Below the pieces are notes generated by a model. That model saw nothing but the letters and a program-made list of their open reading frames with translations. It did no database searches and was not told where the DNA came from. This document shows, piece after piece, positions 8,941-19,595 of a DNA stretch of 64,000 nt (the stretch's first letter is position 1; each line of letters opens with the position of its first letter). This DNA comes from JAGVSR01 sp963708775 (lineage in GTDB: Bacteria; Pseudomonadota; Alphaproteobacteria; Rhizobiales; Hyphomicrobiaceae). The stretch lies in contig CAVPTI010000012.1 of NCBI GenBank assembly GCA_963708775.1, forward strand, positions 496,001-560,000, read 5' to 3'. Both the position numbers and the translations under genes were made by a program.

Positions 8941-9262
8941 CGGTGTACGCGGAATTGAGGCGAAGACTGCCCGGCGAGACGAACAGAAGAACCTGAGTAT
9001 TGAAAGCACGCTCGCTATCGGTCCGTCTAGGCTTCGCCAACTCTGCTCGAGATCAATTCGCTCGTTGAACCAGGCTCGGAGCTGCGCTGCTGACAGCTCA
9101 CTTCTCGTGGCCACGCTTGCCCTGCCAACGTGTACGCAGTGGTGAATTCGTGACGCGATGTCCGAATCTGCACGGTCAGATCGATATCTTTGGTGTTAGG
9201 GTCCGCCGCGACTGTCTTTGCAACAACCAGTTGTTTGCGTGTCTGAGTTCCGGGAGGAACAA
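8941..9262. other. Gene-free stretch between lipid operon and arylsulfatase island
   Basis: No credible reading frame, RNA or strong hairpin was found. The last 20 bases hold the GGGAGG ribosome-binding site of the arylsulfatase. A lone CTGTCAG on the minus strand near 9090 has no partner half-site, so I do not call a Pho box. Confidence 0.5.
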
Positions 9263-11718
9263 ATGGGCTTGAAACATTTTCCTCTGATTTTCGCCGCCGT
9301 TTCCACCCTCATTTCCTGCGCTCCTTCTGCGATAGCTCAGCAAACGACAGGCGAACCCGGTTCTCCCGGTGCAACAACCACATCTGACGGAAAACAATTG
9401 CCACCGCCTGTTCCGGCGTTCGGCGGCATCATCAAGGAGAAGGCATCAGAGTCCAAGCCCTGGTGGCCGCCTCGCGTTGTGCCGCCTAAGGGCGCGCCCA
9501 ACGTGCTGCTCATCATGACGGATGATCAGGGTTTCGGTGCACCGAGCACGTTCGGCGGCGTCATCCCGACGCCTGCGATGGACCGCATCGCACAGAACGG
9601 ATTGCGCTATACAAACTTCCATTCGACTTCGCTGTGCTCGCCAACGCGGGCGGCATTGATCACGGGCCGCAACCATCACTCAGTTGGATTCGGAGTGGTC
9701 GGCGAGATATCGACGGGGTACCCAGGGTACAACTCGATCATCCCGATCGAGAAGGGCACCGTCGGCACGATCCTCAAGGAGAACGGCTACGCCACATCGT
9801 GGTTCGGCAAGGATCACAACACGCCGTCGTTTCAGTCGAGCCAGGCCGGCCCGTTCAATCAATGGCCTAACGGAATGGGCTTTGAGTATTTTTACGGCTT
9901 CGTCGGTGGCGACGCCAGCCAGTGGCAACCGAACCTGTTCCGCAACACAACGCCCATCTACCCCTTCCTGAACAATCCCGGCTGGAACATGCAGACTGCG
10001 ATGGCGGATGACGCAATCCAGCACATGAAGCAACTGAAGGAGCTAGCGCCCGACAAACCGTTCTTCGTCTACTACGTGCCGGGTGCCACTCATGCGCCGC
10101 ATCATCCGACACCCGAGTGGATCAAAAAGATCAGCGACATGCATCTCTTTGACGAGGGTTGGAACAAACTTCGCGAAACAATCTTCGCCAATCAGAAGCG
10201 GCTGGGCATCATGCCCGACAACGCGCAACTGACGCCGTGGCCGAAGGGCACTACCGGAGTGGGATACCCTCAGTTGGGAGGAGAAGAAGCTCTTCATCAG
10301 GCAGGCGGATGTTTATGGGGCCTACCTCGCCTACGCCGACCATGAGATCGGGCGCGTCATTCAAGCCGTCGAAGATCTCGGCGAACTCGACAATACCCTG
10401 ATCATCTACATCGGTGGCGACAACGGCGCGAGTGCCGAGGGCATGCTCAACGGCACACCGAACGAGTTCACGACCTTCAATGGCGTTCCCGTGCCGGTGA
10501 AGGACCAGTTCCTTTGGTACCCATTCTGGGGTTCGGAACGCACGTTCCCGCATTTTGCAGCGGGTTGGGCGTGGGCGATGGACACGCCATTTAAGTGGGT
10601 GAAGCAGGTTCCGTCTCACTTCGGCGGGACCGCTCAGGGCGTGGCGATGTCGTGGCCCGGCCACATCAACGATGTGGGTGGCATTCGCCGCCAGTTCCAT
10701 CACGTCATCGATATCGTGCCGACCATCCTCGAAGCGACAGGCATCCCGGCGCCCGATGCCATCAACGGCGTCAAGCAGAACCCGGTCGAAGGCGTCAGCA
10801 TGGCCTATACGTGGGACAAGGCTAACGCCGAACGTGCCCACCCAGCACACCACGCAATACTTCGAGATGCTCGGCAATCGCGCGATCTATCACGACGGTT
10901 GGGTAGCCGCCACGACGCCCGCGACCCTCCCGTGGGAACTCAGTTCCAAAACGCCTCCGGATGTGATCACCGGGTACAACTGGGAACTCTACAATATGAT
11001 AGAGGACCCGACCCAGTTCAACGACCTTGCCGCCAAGATGCCGGACAAGCTCAAGCAAATGCAGGACCTCTTCTACGCTGAGGCGAAGAAGTACAATGTT
11101 CTGCCGCTCGACAATACGACGCTTGCACGCTGGAATACCCCGCGCCCGAGCCTGACAGCGGGACGCACCGAGTTCACCTATTCGGGCGAACTGAGCGGAG
11201 TGCCCAAGAGCGCCGCGCCGAGCATTCTCAACAAAGCCTACACCATCACCGCCGAGGTCGAGATCCCCGAGGGCGGTGCCGAAGGCATGATCGTGACCGA
11301 GGGCGGGCGCTTCGGCGGTTACGGCTTGTTTCTGAGCAAGGGCGACTTCGGCGTCGGCCGGGGCAGGGTGGTCTTCCTCTATAACCTTCTCGACCTCAAG
11401 CGCACGATGTGGGAAGGGCCGGAACTCGACGCCGGCAAGCACACGATCGTGTTCGACTTCAAGCCCGACGAGCCAGGCCTCGGCAAAGCGGGAACGGGCG
11501 TGCTGTTCGTGGACGGCAAGGAAGTGGCGAGAAACTCAATAGAGCACGGAACTCCGATCACATTCCCGGAGGATGAAACCTTCGACATCGGTCAGGACAC
11601 ACGCACCGGTGTCGCTCTCCTGGAGTATCGCTACGACACGCCGTTCAAGTTTACAGGCAAAATCGACAAACTGACCTTCAAACTCGAACCGGAGCTGAAA
11701 GCGGAGGCGAAGCCCTAG
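9263..11718 (+). CDS. Secreted arylsulfatase 1 (two frameshifts)
   Basis: Sulfatase-family enzyme that should release sulfate from aryl sulfate esters in the periplasm. The ATG at 9263 follows GGGAGG and opens a signal peptide (residues 1-25, cleavage after SAIA). The metal-binding ITDDQG-type segment MTDDQGFG is near residue 86, and LCSPTRAALITG near 124 is the formylglycine site (Cys125 converted by FGE). The C-terminal 180 residues form a jelly-roll-like domain common in this roughly 800-residue sulfatase class. The frame breaks near 10254 and 10833; removing one base at each restores 817 residues aligned throughout to the second copy at 12.5 kb. Frame breaks are probably sequencing insertions, but a real pseudogene cannot be excluded. 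Confidence 0.85.
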
Positions 11719-11765
11719 TCGCGATCGAGTTCAAATCGAATTCTAATGATGGGATCAGCGATGCC

Positions 11766-12120
11766 ATGAGGAAGGTGCTCTTTTATTCTGCGATTGCTGA
11801 AGGAGGTACGGGACTAGCATTATTGATTGTTCCGGCTCTCGTTGGGCGGTTGCTGCTTGGTGAGGAACTGAGCGGCGTCGCTGTGCCGGTTGCGCGCGTG
11901 GCGGGTGTCGCGTTGATTGCACTAGCGATCGCCTGCTGGCCGGGCCCGCCGCTCATCGGCATGTTGACCTACAGCGCGTTGGTGACGCTGTATCTGGCAT
12001 CCATCGGCCTGACAGGCGAAGTGACTGGTATCCTGCTATGGCCGGCAATCGGTCTTCATATCGATTCTGACGTTGGTCTTGACGCAGGCAGCAGTGCGTA
12101 ACCGCACGATGACAACCTAG
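11766..12120 (+). CDS. Small four-helix membrane protein (frameshifted near C-terminus)
   Basis: Unknown family. The protein starts MRKVLFYSAIAEGGTG and contains about four hydrophobic helices separated by short loops. As sequenced it ends at 12101 with a hydrophilic tail that does not fit. Deleting one base near 12064 continues the last helix as HIILTLVLTQAAVRN and stops at 12120, giving 117 residues. It starts 47 bases after the arylsulfatase stop on the same strand and may be co-transcribed. Comparable small membrane proteins often sit beside sulfatase genes, but no function is known to me. Confidence 0.6.
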
Positions 12121-12125
12121 AGAAA

Positions 12126-12387
12126 GACCTTCGCTCACGACTGCTCGCCGCCGAAGTCTTGTACGGTCAAGGTGCAGGGTGAAATGGCATCCGAAGATCA
12201 AGACGTCGCCGTGTTCATTAACATTATCGGACGACCGTTAACGCCGCGTACGCAGGCGTGGCGCGGCGCTCATATCGGCGGGCGTTCTACTTGCGCTGAA
12301 GAGGTGGGGTCTAGACGTGGATCGCGCGAATGCGGTCACCGAGTCAAAAAATGCATAGCCATTCTGCTTTGCTTTAGAGCAATATGA
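12126..12387 (+). pseudogene. Decayed 3' remnant of the secreted family encoded at 15291
   Basis: The frame reads ...SPPKSCTVKVQGEMASEDQDVAVFINIIGRPLTP..., which aligns without gaps over about 27 residues to VDVLEGDLGGADGPASIFIDIIGRPLTP of the intact gene at 15291-15956. The first 150 or so residues of the family are missing and the tail after IGRPLTP diverges. No proper start codon or ribosome-binding site serves it. It therefore looks like a fragment left by an old duplication of the arylsulfatase/partner unit. The stop is at 12385-12387. Confidence 0.6.
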
Positions 12388-12472
12388 ATGGTGTGCCGAA
12401 TTCTATAACAAGAAGCGGTTGAATGAGTTGCCACTGATTTACGTGTGTCGGTGCAGCCAGGAGTAAATCTCG

Positions 12473-15116
12473 ATGACAGTAATTCGCGTTTTACTGACAG
12501 CTCTCACGGTTCTCACAACGTGCGGGGCACCGGCCTCGGCCCAGCAGGTCAACGGCACCCTAGGCTCACCGAGCGCGACAACTACAATCGAGGGCAAACA
12601 ACTTCCTCCCCCTGATCCGGCCTTTGGCGGCGTCATCAAGAATGAAGCCTTGCAGTCCACACCCTGGTGGGCGCCTCGCATCGTTCCGCCCAAGAATGCA
12701 CCCAACGTCCTGCTCGTCATCACAGACGATGCAGGCTTCGGCGTCCCGAGTACCTTCGGAGGCGTAATTCCAACGCCGACCATGGATCGGATCGCGCAGG
12801 AGGGATTGCGCTACAACCGCATGTTCTCCACCGCACTCTGCTCACCGACGCGCGCGGCCTTGATCACGGGCCGCAACCACCATGGCGCCGGCTTCGGGGT
12901 GATCTCCGAACAGTCGACGGGCTATCCCGGCTACAACAGCATCATCGGCAAGGACTCGGCCACTATCGGACGCATTCTGCGTGACAATGGCTATGCGACG
13001 TCGTGGTTCGGCAAGGACCATAACGTGCCCGCTTTCGCCGCCAGCCAAGCAGGCCCATTCGATCAGTGGCCAAACGGTATGGGCTTCGAGTATTTCTACG
13101 GGTTTATCGGCGGTGACGCGAACCAATGGCAGCCGAACCTCTTCCGCAATACGACGCAGATATACCCCTTCGAGGGCAAGGAACCCGGCACCTGGAATCT
13201 GGTCACCGCTATGGCTGACGACGCCATCGCCTACATGAATCAGATGCATCAGATCCAGCCGGATAAGCCCATCTTCATCAAATATGCGCCGGGCGCCACG
13301 CACGCCCCGCACCATCCCACCAAGGAGTGGGTGGACAAAATCGGGAGCATGAAGCTCTTCGACGACGGCTATGAGAAATTGCGCGAGCGCATCTTCGAGA
13401 ACCAGAAGCAGCTCGGCGTCGTTCCGAAGGATACGCAGCTTGCCCCCTGGCCGAAGGAACTTCTGAAGCCTTGGGATGAGTTATCCGCCGACGAGAAGAA
13501 GCTCTTCATCCGGCAGGTCGAGGTCTTCGCAGCTTACGCGGCGTACAACGATCACGAGATCGGCCGCGTCGTTCAGGCCTTCGAGGATCTCGGCAGGCTC
13601 GAGAACACGCTGATCATCTATATTAACGGCGACAACGGCACCAGTGCCGAGGGCGGTCCGCTTGGAACGCCGAACGAGGTCGCCTTCTTCAACGGCCTCA
13701 ACAAACTGCCGGCCGAAGTTCAGCTCAAGTTCTATGATGTGTGGGGAACGGAGCAGACCTACAATCACATGTCCGCAGGATGGTCGTGGGCCTTCGACAC
13801 GCCCTTCTCCTGGTTCAAGCAGAACGCTTCTGCGCTCGGCGGGATCAACCAGAACATGGTCGTGTCCTGGCCGGCGCGCATCAAGGACAAGGGCGGCGTT
13901 GCGTGAGCAGTTCGTGCACGTGATCGATGTCTTGCCGACGGTCCTTGAGGCCGCCGGCATCAATGCGCCTGAAATGGTCGACGGTATCAAACAGAAGCCG
14001 ATTGATGGAACGAGCTTCGCCTACACGTTCGATGCCGCCAACGCAAAAGTGGCCTCGAAGCACAGCACGCAGTACTTTGAGATGATGGGCCAGTGGGCGC
14101 TCTATGACGGCGGCTGGTTCCTCAGCACGAAAGTGAACCGTGCGCCGTGGGAGGCCTTTGGACCAGCCAATCCCGACCCGCTCAACAATCAGGTGCTGGA
14201 ACTGTTCAACCTGAATGAAGACTTCAGCCAGACGAACGATTTGGCGGCCAAGTATCCGGACAGGGTCAAGGCTCTGAAAGAGAAGTTCGTTGCGGAAGCC
14301 AAGAAACACCAGGTCTTCCCGCTCGATGCCTCGGTGGCCGGGCGCATCGTGGCACCGCGCCCGAACATCACCGCGGGTCGAACGGAGTTCGTCTACACCA
14401 CACCAATGGTGGGCCTGCCCCAGGGCGACTCGCCCATGCTGCTAAATACCTCCTACACGATCACCGCCGATATCGACGTGCCCGAAGGTGGCGCGGAGGG
14501 CATGATCCTGACTTCCGGCGGACGGTTCGCTGGTTATGGCTTCTACCTGCTCAAGGGCAAGCCCGTATTCCTTTGGAACCTCGTCGATCTCGAACGCCTG
14601 AAATGGGAAGGCCCCGATGCGCTAGCACCTGGCAAGCATACGATCGAGTTCGATTTCAAGTACGAGGGCCTTGGTCCGGGAACGCTTGCGTTCAACAACT
14701 TCAGTGGCGTCGGCCGCCCCGGTACGGGCACCCTGAAGGTCGACGGCAAGGTCGTCGACACGAAGGCGATGCCCAAGACGCTTCCCATGATCCTGCAGTG
14801 GGACGAGAGCTTTGACATCGGCTCCGATACGCTCACGGGCGTGAACGACGCCGATTACAAGCCGCCCTTCGCTTTGACCGCCAAGCTCGACAAATTGACA
14901 ATCAAGGTGAACCGTCCCCAGCTGACGCCCGACGACATAAAGAAACTGGAAGGCGTCAAGAAGGCATCGGCCGACGGCCCCGTCTCCGAAGACCTCAGCC
15001 TGGTCCAGCAGCTGGAGGGACGGTTCGAGAAGAGAGAGGAATGCCGCAAGCAGGCTGATGCGCAGAAGCTCGGTCCCATCGATCGGATCATATTTGTGCG
15101 CAAGTGCTTGCAGTGA
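12473..15116 (+). CDS. Secreted arylsulfatase 2 (one frameshift), tandem paralogue
   Basis: Second arylsulfatase, 880 residues when one base is removed near 13903 (gttgcgtgag reads as GTG CGT GAG). Signal peptide at residues 1-23 (cleavage after SASA), ITDDAG near residue 84, and the formylglycine motif ALCSPTRAALITG with Cys123. It matches copy 1 along its full length, including the C-terminal jelly-roll-like domain, and carries an extra tail of about 60 residues with a coiled-coil-like EGRFEKREECRKQADAQ end. AGGAG precedes the ATG. The two enzymes differ mostly in the C-terminal domain, which suggests different substrates. An FGE maturase is needed and is not in the window. Confidence 0.86.
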
Positions 15117-15290
15117 TGTGACCGAGCAAAGCCGCAATGCGCCGTGAGGCTGAGGCCATCAGGTTAAGTCTGCGCATTGCGCAAGAAACTCGTTCATGCG
15201 CAGACAAGAAACGGTTGGGGCTGCATCCGGCGAGAAAGTTCAGCTTGCTGCGGCGATCTTTGATCAAATGACGATTTTTGGAGTTGATTT

Positions 15291-15956
15291 ATGACGCAGC
15301 AATCTCGAACGGCAATTTGGGCGCTCGCCATCAGTTTCATGTGCGTTCCCGGTTTCGCGCATGCCCAGAGCACGACAGGCTCGTCCGGGCATATGCCTCT
15401 TCAGAAGACAATTGGTGAAGCTAAGCCGGAAGTCGTTCCGTCGCTGATTGTCATGAACTCCCGAGGCGCCACGTTGGACGCAGGAAAGCTGACGCTGACC
15501 GGCGTAGCCCCAAACTCGATCGTCTTCGCGGATCGACCGGTGAGGGCCGCAGGTCATGCACTGACGACGGATCTCCTCAAGGAGTGGTCGCCGACTGAAG
15601 GCGGTAAGGATAGCTTCGCCCAGGATCCACCCAACGCAACGATTTCCGTCTTCGGAAAGGACGGGGCAACAATTCATGACGCCGTCATCGTCATGCGGTC
15701 GCCGAAGCTCGACGGAGACAAGCTGACGTTCGATGTGGATGTGCTGGAGGGGGACTTAGGCGGTGCCGATGGACCCGCATCGATCTTCATCGACATCATT
15801 GGCAGGCCGTTGACGCCATTCTCTTTCGCTGGTGCAGCCCGGCGTACCGCATATCGCGCCGCTTGGTATCGGGGTGCCGCCGTCGGTGCAGCCGTAGCCG
15901 CACCATACTATTATGGGCCGCGCTGTGGATATCCGCCGCTTCCACCCTGCTACTAG
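15291..15956 (+). CDS. Secreted protein of unknown function, arylsulfatase-associated
   Basis: A 221-residue protein with a clear signal peptide (MTQQSRTAIWALAISF..., cleavage near AHA-QST). The mature part contains two predicted beta-rich blocks, the second carrying VDVLEGDL...FIDIIGRPLTPFSFAG, and ends in an Ala/Tyr/Pro-rich tail with three cysteines (CGYPPLPPC). GGAG lies eight bases before the ATG. I do not recognise the family. A decayed copy of its C-terminal block lies just before arylsulfatase 2, so the family appears twice, each time next to a sulfatase. Confidence 0.75.
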   Translation: MTQQSRTAIWALAISFMCVPGFAHAQSTTGSSGHMPLQKTIGEAKPEVVPSLIVMNSRGATLDAGKLTLTGVAPNSIVFADRPVRAAGHALTTDLLKEWSPTEGGKDSFAQDPPNATISVFGKDGATIHDAVIVMRSPKLDGDKLTFDVDVLEGDLGGADGPASIFIDIIGRPLTPFSFAGAARRTAYRAAWYRGAAVGAAVAAPYYYGPRCGYPPLPPCY

Positions 15957-16038
15957 TTGAAAGAGAATCAAACTTAATTGGCTGATAGGGGCAAACCCGC
16001 CGCAGAACTCGAATTGGTGCGGCCGGAGGATATTGATC

Positions 16039-16470
16039 GTGCGGAGGGCCAGCGTTGCAATCGTGATCCTGTACGGGTTTATCGGGAATGCGAGCCTGGC
16101 CTGAGCTCAAAGCACCAGCGCACCGGAGACAACCTCGGGCGCGCCAGCAATTCACGCTACGACCGATTTCAAGGTTTTGGAGGGACGCTGGGTTCGGCCT
16201 GATGGAGGCTACACCATCAGCATCAAGGGGGCCGATTCCGACGGGAACCTCGACGCGACCTATTTCAATCCTGCGACTCTTCCTTTTTCAAAGGCCAAGG
16301 TCACAGCCGCGGGTAACGTTCTCAATGTCTTCTTTGAACTCCAATCGGGAGGTTACGCGGGGTCGACTTACGCGCTCAGGTATGACCCCGCGGGTGACCG
16401 ACTGGCCGGCATATATTTCCAAGCCGTCGCACAGCAGAAGTTTGAGGTGATTTTCGTCCGACAGAAATGA
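16039..16470 (+). pseudogene. Small secreted protein with an in-frame TGA at the signal-peptide junction
   Basis: A GTG at 16039, preceded by GGAGGA eight bases upstream, opens a perfect signal peptide (VRRASVAIVILYGFIGNASLA). The next codon is TGA (16102-16104). The same frame then continues AQSTSAPETTSGAPAIHATTDFKVLEGRW and runs to a stop at 16470. Both sides of the stop are in one frame, so a simple indel does not explain it: a base change or sequencing substitution is needed. A downstream TTG at 16177 would give only 97 residues without a signal peptide. The mature region looks like a small beta-barrel (alternating Y-x-I-x-I patterns). Function unknown. Confidence 0.6.
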
Positions 16471-16476
16471 AGCCAA

Positions 16477-16805
16477 GACTTTGGATCGCGGCTGTCTTTT
16501 TTCAGCGCTGCAAGAGATGTACAGATTCTCAATTCCTTATACGCTGCTACATCTCAGCTGAATCCATTGGATATTTCTCTATAGGGCGGTCATCCAATAG
16601 GGAGCTGCTCGCACTATGCATTTTCTGACATATCCACGGTTTTTCGAATAAGCGCTCTTTTATGCCAGCTTGAGGCATTCTCCAGCAGTACCTTTGATTT
16701 CAACCGGTGCGCTTCCGCAACAACTGCAGAAGAATTCAATTCCGTCTATTGATCTGCTTTTCAAATGGTGACCTGTTGACTCACTCAATGATGAGTTACC
16801 AGAAC
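16477..16805. other. AT-richer gene-free stretch
   Basis: Lower GC than its surroundings, with no credible reading frame on either strand. It separates the sulfatase-associated genes from the outer-membrane protein at 16817, whose GGGGGCAGG ribosome-binding site closes the stretch. The base composition hints at recent acquisition or decay. No promoter could be assigned with confidence. Confidence 0.4.
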
Positions 16806-16816
16806 AGGGGGCAGGT

Positions 16817-17644
16817 ATGACTGTCGTATTGAGCCGTACCCCGATTGCTTTCGCAGCGTTGTTGGCGCTATTCGGAGCGACGCCGAGCGGTGCCGAGGAT
16901 GATCTGAGACAGGCAGCTCAGAACCCCATCGCGGACCTCATCAGCGTTCCTATCCAAAATAATACGAATTTCGATGCTGGTCTGCTCGACAAGACGCAGA
17001 ACATCACCAACATCCAGCCGGTAGTCCCGTTCAGCCTCAATTCCGAATGGAATTTGATTACGCGCACGATCTTGCCGGTGATCTACCAGCCGCCTTTCTT
17101 TGCGGGTGACGATACTGATTTTGGCATCGGCGACCTGAACCCTTCGTTTTTTTTCTCGCCCAAGGCGCCTACGCCGGTTGCGCCGGGCGTCGGGTTTGTG
17201 TGGGGCGTGGGTCCGGCGCTGTCACTACCTACGGCTTCGGATAGCCGCCTGGGCTCGGAGAAGTGGTCGGCAGGGCCGTCGCTCGTCGCACTCCTGCTCT
17301 CGAAGCAGATCGTCACGGGGTTTCTCGTCAACAACCTGTGGTCTTTCGCCGGTGATAGCGACCGAGCGGATGTCAACGCGATGACCTTGCAGCCGTTCTT
17401 CAACTACAACCTGCCTGAGGGTTGGTACCTGACGACCGCCCCCCTCATTACCGCCAATTGGGAAGCCGATTCCGACAACCGCTGGACCATCCCGGTTGGT
17501 GGCGGAGTTGGCCGTCTATTCAAGGTTGGACTTCAGCCGGTCAACGCTCAGGTCAGCGCCTACTACAACGTTGAGACACCAGATGATGCGGGGGCCGATT
17601 GGCAGCTGCGCGCGCAACTGCAATTCCTATTTCCGAAGAAGTAG
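16817..17644 (+). CDS. Putative outer-membrane beta-barrel transporter-like protein
   Basis: A 275-residue protein with a signal peptide (cleavage near residue 26, SGAE-DD). The mature part has alternating amphipathic strands with many aromatic residues and ends in LRAQLQFLFPKK, close to an outer-membrane beta-signal. The segment NPIADLISVPIQNNTNFDAG is typical of proteins annotated as 'transporter' or 'neuromedin U' in Proteobacteria. It lies downstream of the sulfatase cluster with its own ribosome-binding site. Substrate unknown. Confidence 0.7.
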   Translation: MTVVLSRTPIAFAALLALFGATPSGAEDDLRQAAQNPIADLISVPIQNNTNFDAGLLDKTQNITNIQPVVPFSLNSEWNLITRTILPVIYQPPFFAGDDTDFGIGDLNPSFFFSPKAPTPVAPGVGFVWGVGPALSLPTASDSRLGSEKWSAGPSLVALLLSKQIVTGFLVNNLWSFAGDSDRADVNAMTLQPFFNYNLPEGWYLTTAPLITANWEADSDNRWTIPVGGGVGRLFKVGLQPVNAQVSAYYNVETPDDAGADWQLRAQLQFLFPKK

Positions 17645-17927
17645 AGACGTGAGTTCATGTGTGACGGAAAACGCGTCCGCCGTTCAAGTGCCTTGGTCCA
17701 AACTGAGCGTTAATCGCTCAAGCTCAGACCGAAGTGGCTGCTTTTCCAAAAAACATTCCGCAGCTGTGCTGGCGGACTTGCCACGCTGAGCGGCAACGTG
17801 AAGGCGGACTACGAGCAGGCCATCGTTGCAGTGGGATTAAAGCAGGGCCCAGTCATGGGCGCAACCAGGCGGTTCTAGTGACGCCCTGATATTGGGGATA
17901 GGGCCCGCTTAGGGAGGACGCATCATA

Positions 17928-18521
17928 ATGTTGCTGCGCTACATCTGCCTTGTGACCTCCGCCCTTTTAGGTTCAGCGAATGCGGTCATTGCTGAAACCC
18001 AACTCGGCGTCGAAGTCCTGTTTGATCGGGCTCCCGATGATTTCAGTGAACCTGAGGGAACGAAGTTTCCAATCGACATAGCGCAGACGTTTGCGAATGG
18101 GGTGATCGTTGGCGGCTCCTTTGAGCCTCAAATCAAGTCAGCGACGGACGATGTGACCTACAATTTAGAAGGCACGATTGGCCATAAATGGAACATGACC
18201 AATGAGATTTCCTTCGGTGGCAGCGTAGGCGTTGGGCGGCGGTTTGATGACAACTCCGGCACCAACGATGACTTTTTTTATTATGTCCTGCGAGTCCGTG
18301 CCGATATCCAACTCAGCGAGCGTTGGACGTGGAATACCGTCAACTACCGTTATCGCAATGCATTTGAGACTTCTAACGACTACAATACTCCTGAAGTCGC
18401 GACCGGCGTCAGCTTCAAGCTCGATGATAGCCGGTCCATCTCCGCCAAATACTACTATTCTTGGAAGGACGGGATCGCCGAGGATCAAGGGATTGGCATC
18501 GGCTACAGGTACAATTTCTAA
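17928..18521 (+). CDS. Small outer-membrane beta-barrel protein
   Basis: A 197-residue secreted protein: signal peptide at residues 1-23 (VIAETQ), then about eight amphipathic strands, ending in the outer-membrane signature GIGIGYRYNF with terminal Phe. GGGAGG precedes the ATG. It resembles OmpW/OmpA-barrel-sized porins, but no family is certain. The preceding 280 bases contain no supported gene. Confidence 0.7.
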   Translation: MLLRYICLVTSALLGSANAVIAETQLGVEVLFDRAPDDFSEPEGTKFPIDIAQTFANGVIVGGSFEPQIKSATDDVTYNLEGTIGHKWNMTNEISFGGSVGVGRRFDDNSGTNDDFFYYVLRVRADIQLSERWTWNTVNYRYRNAFETSNDYNTPEVATGVSFKLDDSRSISAKYYYSWKDGIAEDQGIGIGYRYNF

Positions 18522-18611
18522 ATCGGCGCAGATGTCATTCGATGCGACCGCGTCGGGAATGAAGCCGTCGCGCCCTTACAGGCGTCATTGTTGCCATCAA
18601 TCAGACGAGCC

Positions 18612-18875
18612 TCAGTTGAGGCGCTCAACTTTGGCAGCCATGTCTGGAATGAGTCTCACCCTGTAGGTCGCGTCGTCACACTTGAGAATCCAGACGGCGT
18701 CGCCCAATTCCGACTGCTCTCTATCAGCGCTTAGTGCTTTGGCACACGCATAACCCTGGTCTCGTATTTGGGCAGCAATGATGTCTGCTGGCCGCTCCTC
18801 TGCACCTTGTGCCGGGATGTAGGCAAGCTGTAGAAAGATCGCACCGAACGCCAGTTTGCATGAGATCGGTTTCAT
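18612..18875 (-). CDS. Small secreted conserved hypothetical protein
   Basis: The ATG at 18875 has AAGGAG nine bases upstream, a better start than the in-frame GTG at 18908. The protein is 87 residues: a signal peptide (MKPISCKLAFGAIFLQLAYIPAQGAE) followed by IIAAQIRDQGYACAKALSA, a single Cys pair (Cys near 51 and Cys near 74 of the longer frame), and a VRLIPDMAAKVERL end. Similar short proteins with this RDQGYAC...YRVRLIPDMAA pattern are common in Rhizobiales; their role is unknown. Confidence 0.75.
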   Translation of the reverse strand: MKPISCKLAFGAIFLQLAYIPAQGAEERPADIIAAQIRDQGYACAKALSADREQSELGDAVWILKCDDATYRVRLIPDMAAKVERLN

Positions 18876-18908
18876 TTCCAAAGGCTCCTTGGTTTTTAGC
18901 TCCGCCAC

Positions 18909-19260
18909 GAATTTGCCGGAGGTGTTCGACGCTCGCCCCGACGCTGAACGTTAGCACGGGCAGTCCCAACCGGGCCTCCCGGGCATTCACTGGAACCGCT
19001 GTACGACAGCTGTCGGAAGGCGATGTTGCTATACGATGGGTGAAGTCGGCTAGGGGGCTGATGTGCAATTTCTCCGCGTCCATCTGCAAGCTTAATGCAC
19101 GCTGACCCCGGAGGCGATCGCGTGCGTTGCGGAAGAAGAAGCTTGCGCGTGCTGCTATCGGGCGGATGTCCGCACGGACGCCCACACGGTCCCAGACTCT
19201 TCGAAAAGTCTGGGAAGTCGATCTAAAACAGTAAGAGAAAGCTTTGAGTTTTCGTTGGCA
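18909..19260. other. Gene-free stretch between small secreted gene and tRNA-Glu
   Basis: No supported reading frame. A near-perfect inverted repeat (CCCAGACT...AGTCTGGG around 19191-19215) lies about 45 bases beyond the 3' end of the minus-strand tRNA and could be its terminator or processing structure. It has no clear U-tract. Confidence 0.4.
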
Positions 19261-19336
19261 TGGCGCCCCGTAGGGGACTCGAACCCCTGTTGCCCACGTG
19301 AGAGGCGGGCGTCCTGGGCCACTAGACGAACGGGGC
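19261..19336 (-). tRNA. tRNA-Glu (CTC)
   Basis: A 76-base tRNA on the minus strand with encoded CCA. The acceptor stem GCCCCGT pairs with ACGGGGC, the T-loop is GGTTCGAGTCC, and the anticodon loop CCTCTCAC gives CTC (Glu). All four arms fold. Confidence 0.95.
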
Positions 19337-19595
19337 GTCCGGGCAGGAGCGAGACGTGTAAGGGAACCCAACCGGGGGATCAAGGCCTATGTGCGCCGAC
19401 TGTCCAACGGTATACCGATGAGCCGAACTCCTCGGCTCGGCGCCTATGGTTGATGGAAGCAAGCCAGAGCCCTGCAATGGCCAGCTGATGGGGCATTTAC
19501 GTCGCGAGCCTGCTTGAGTGCTGGATCGGGCGCTCATTTCGTGCTCCCCATCCAGCTGTTTCTTCCTCTTGTGTCCGGGTGATCCGTTGCTGCCT

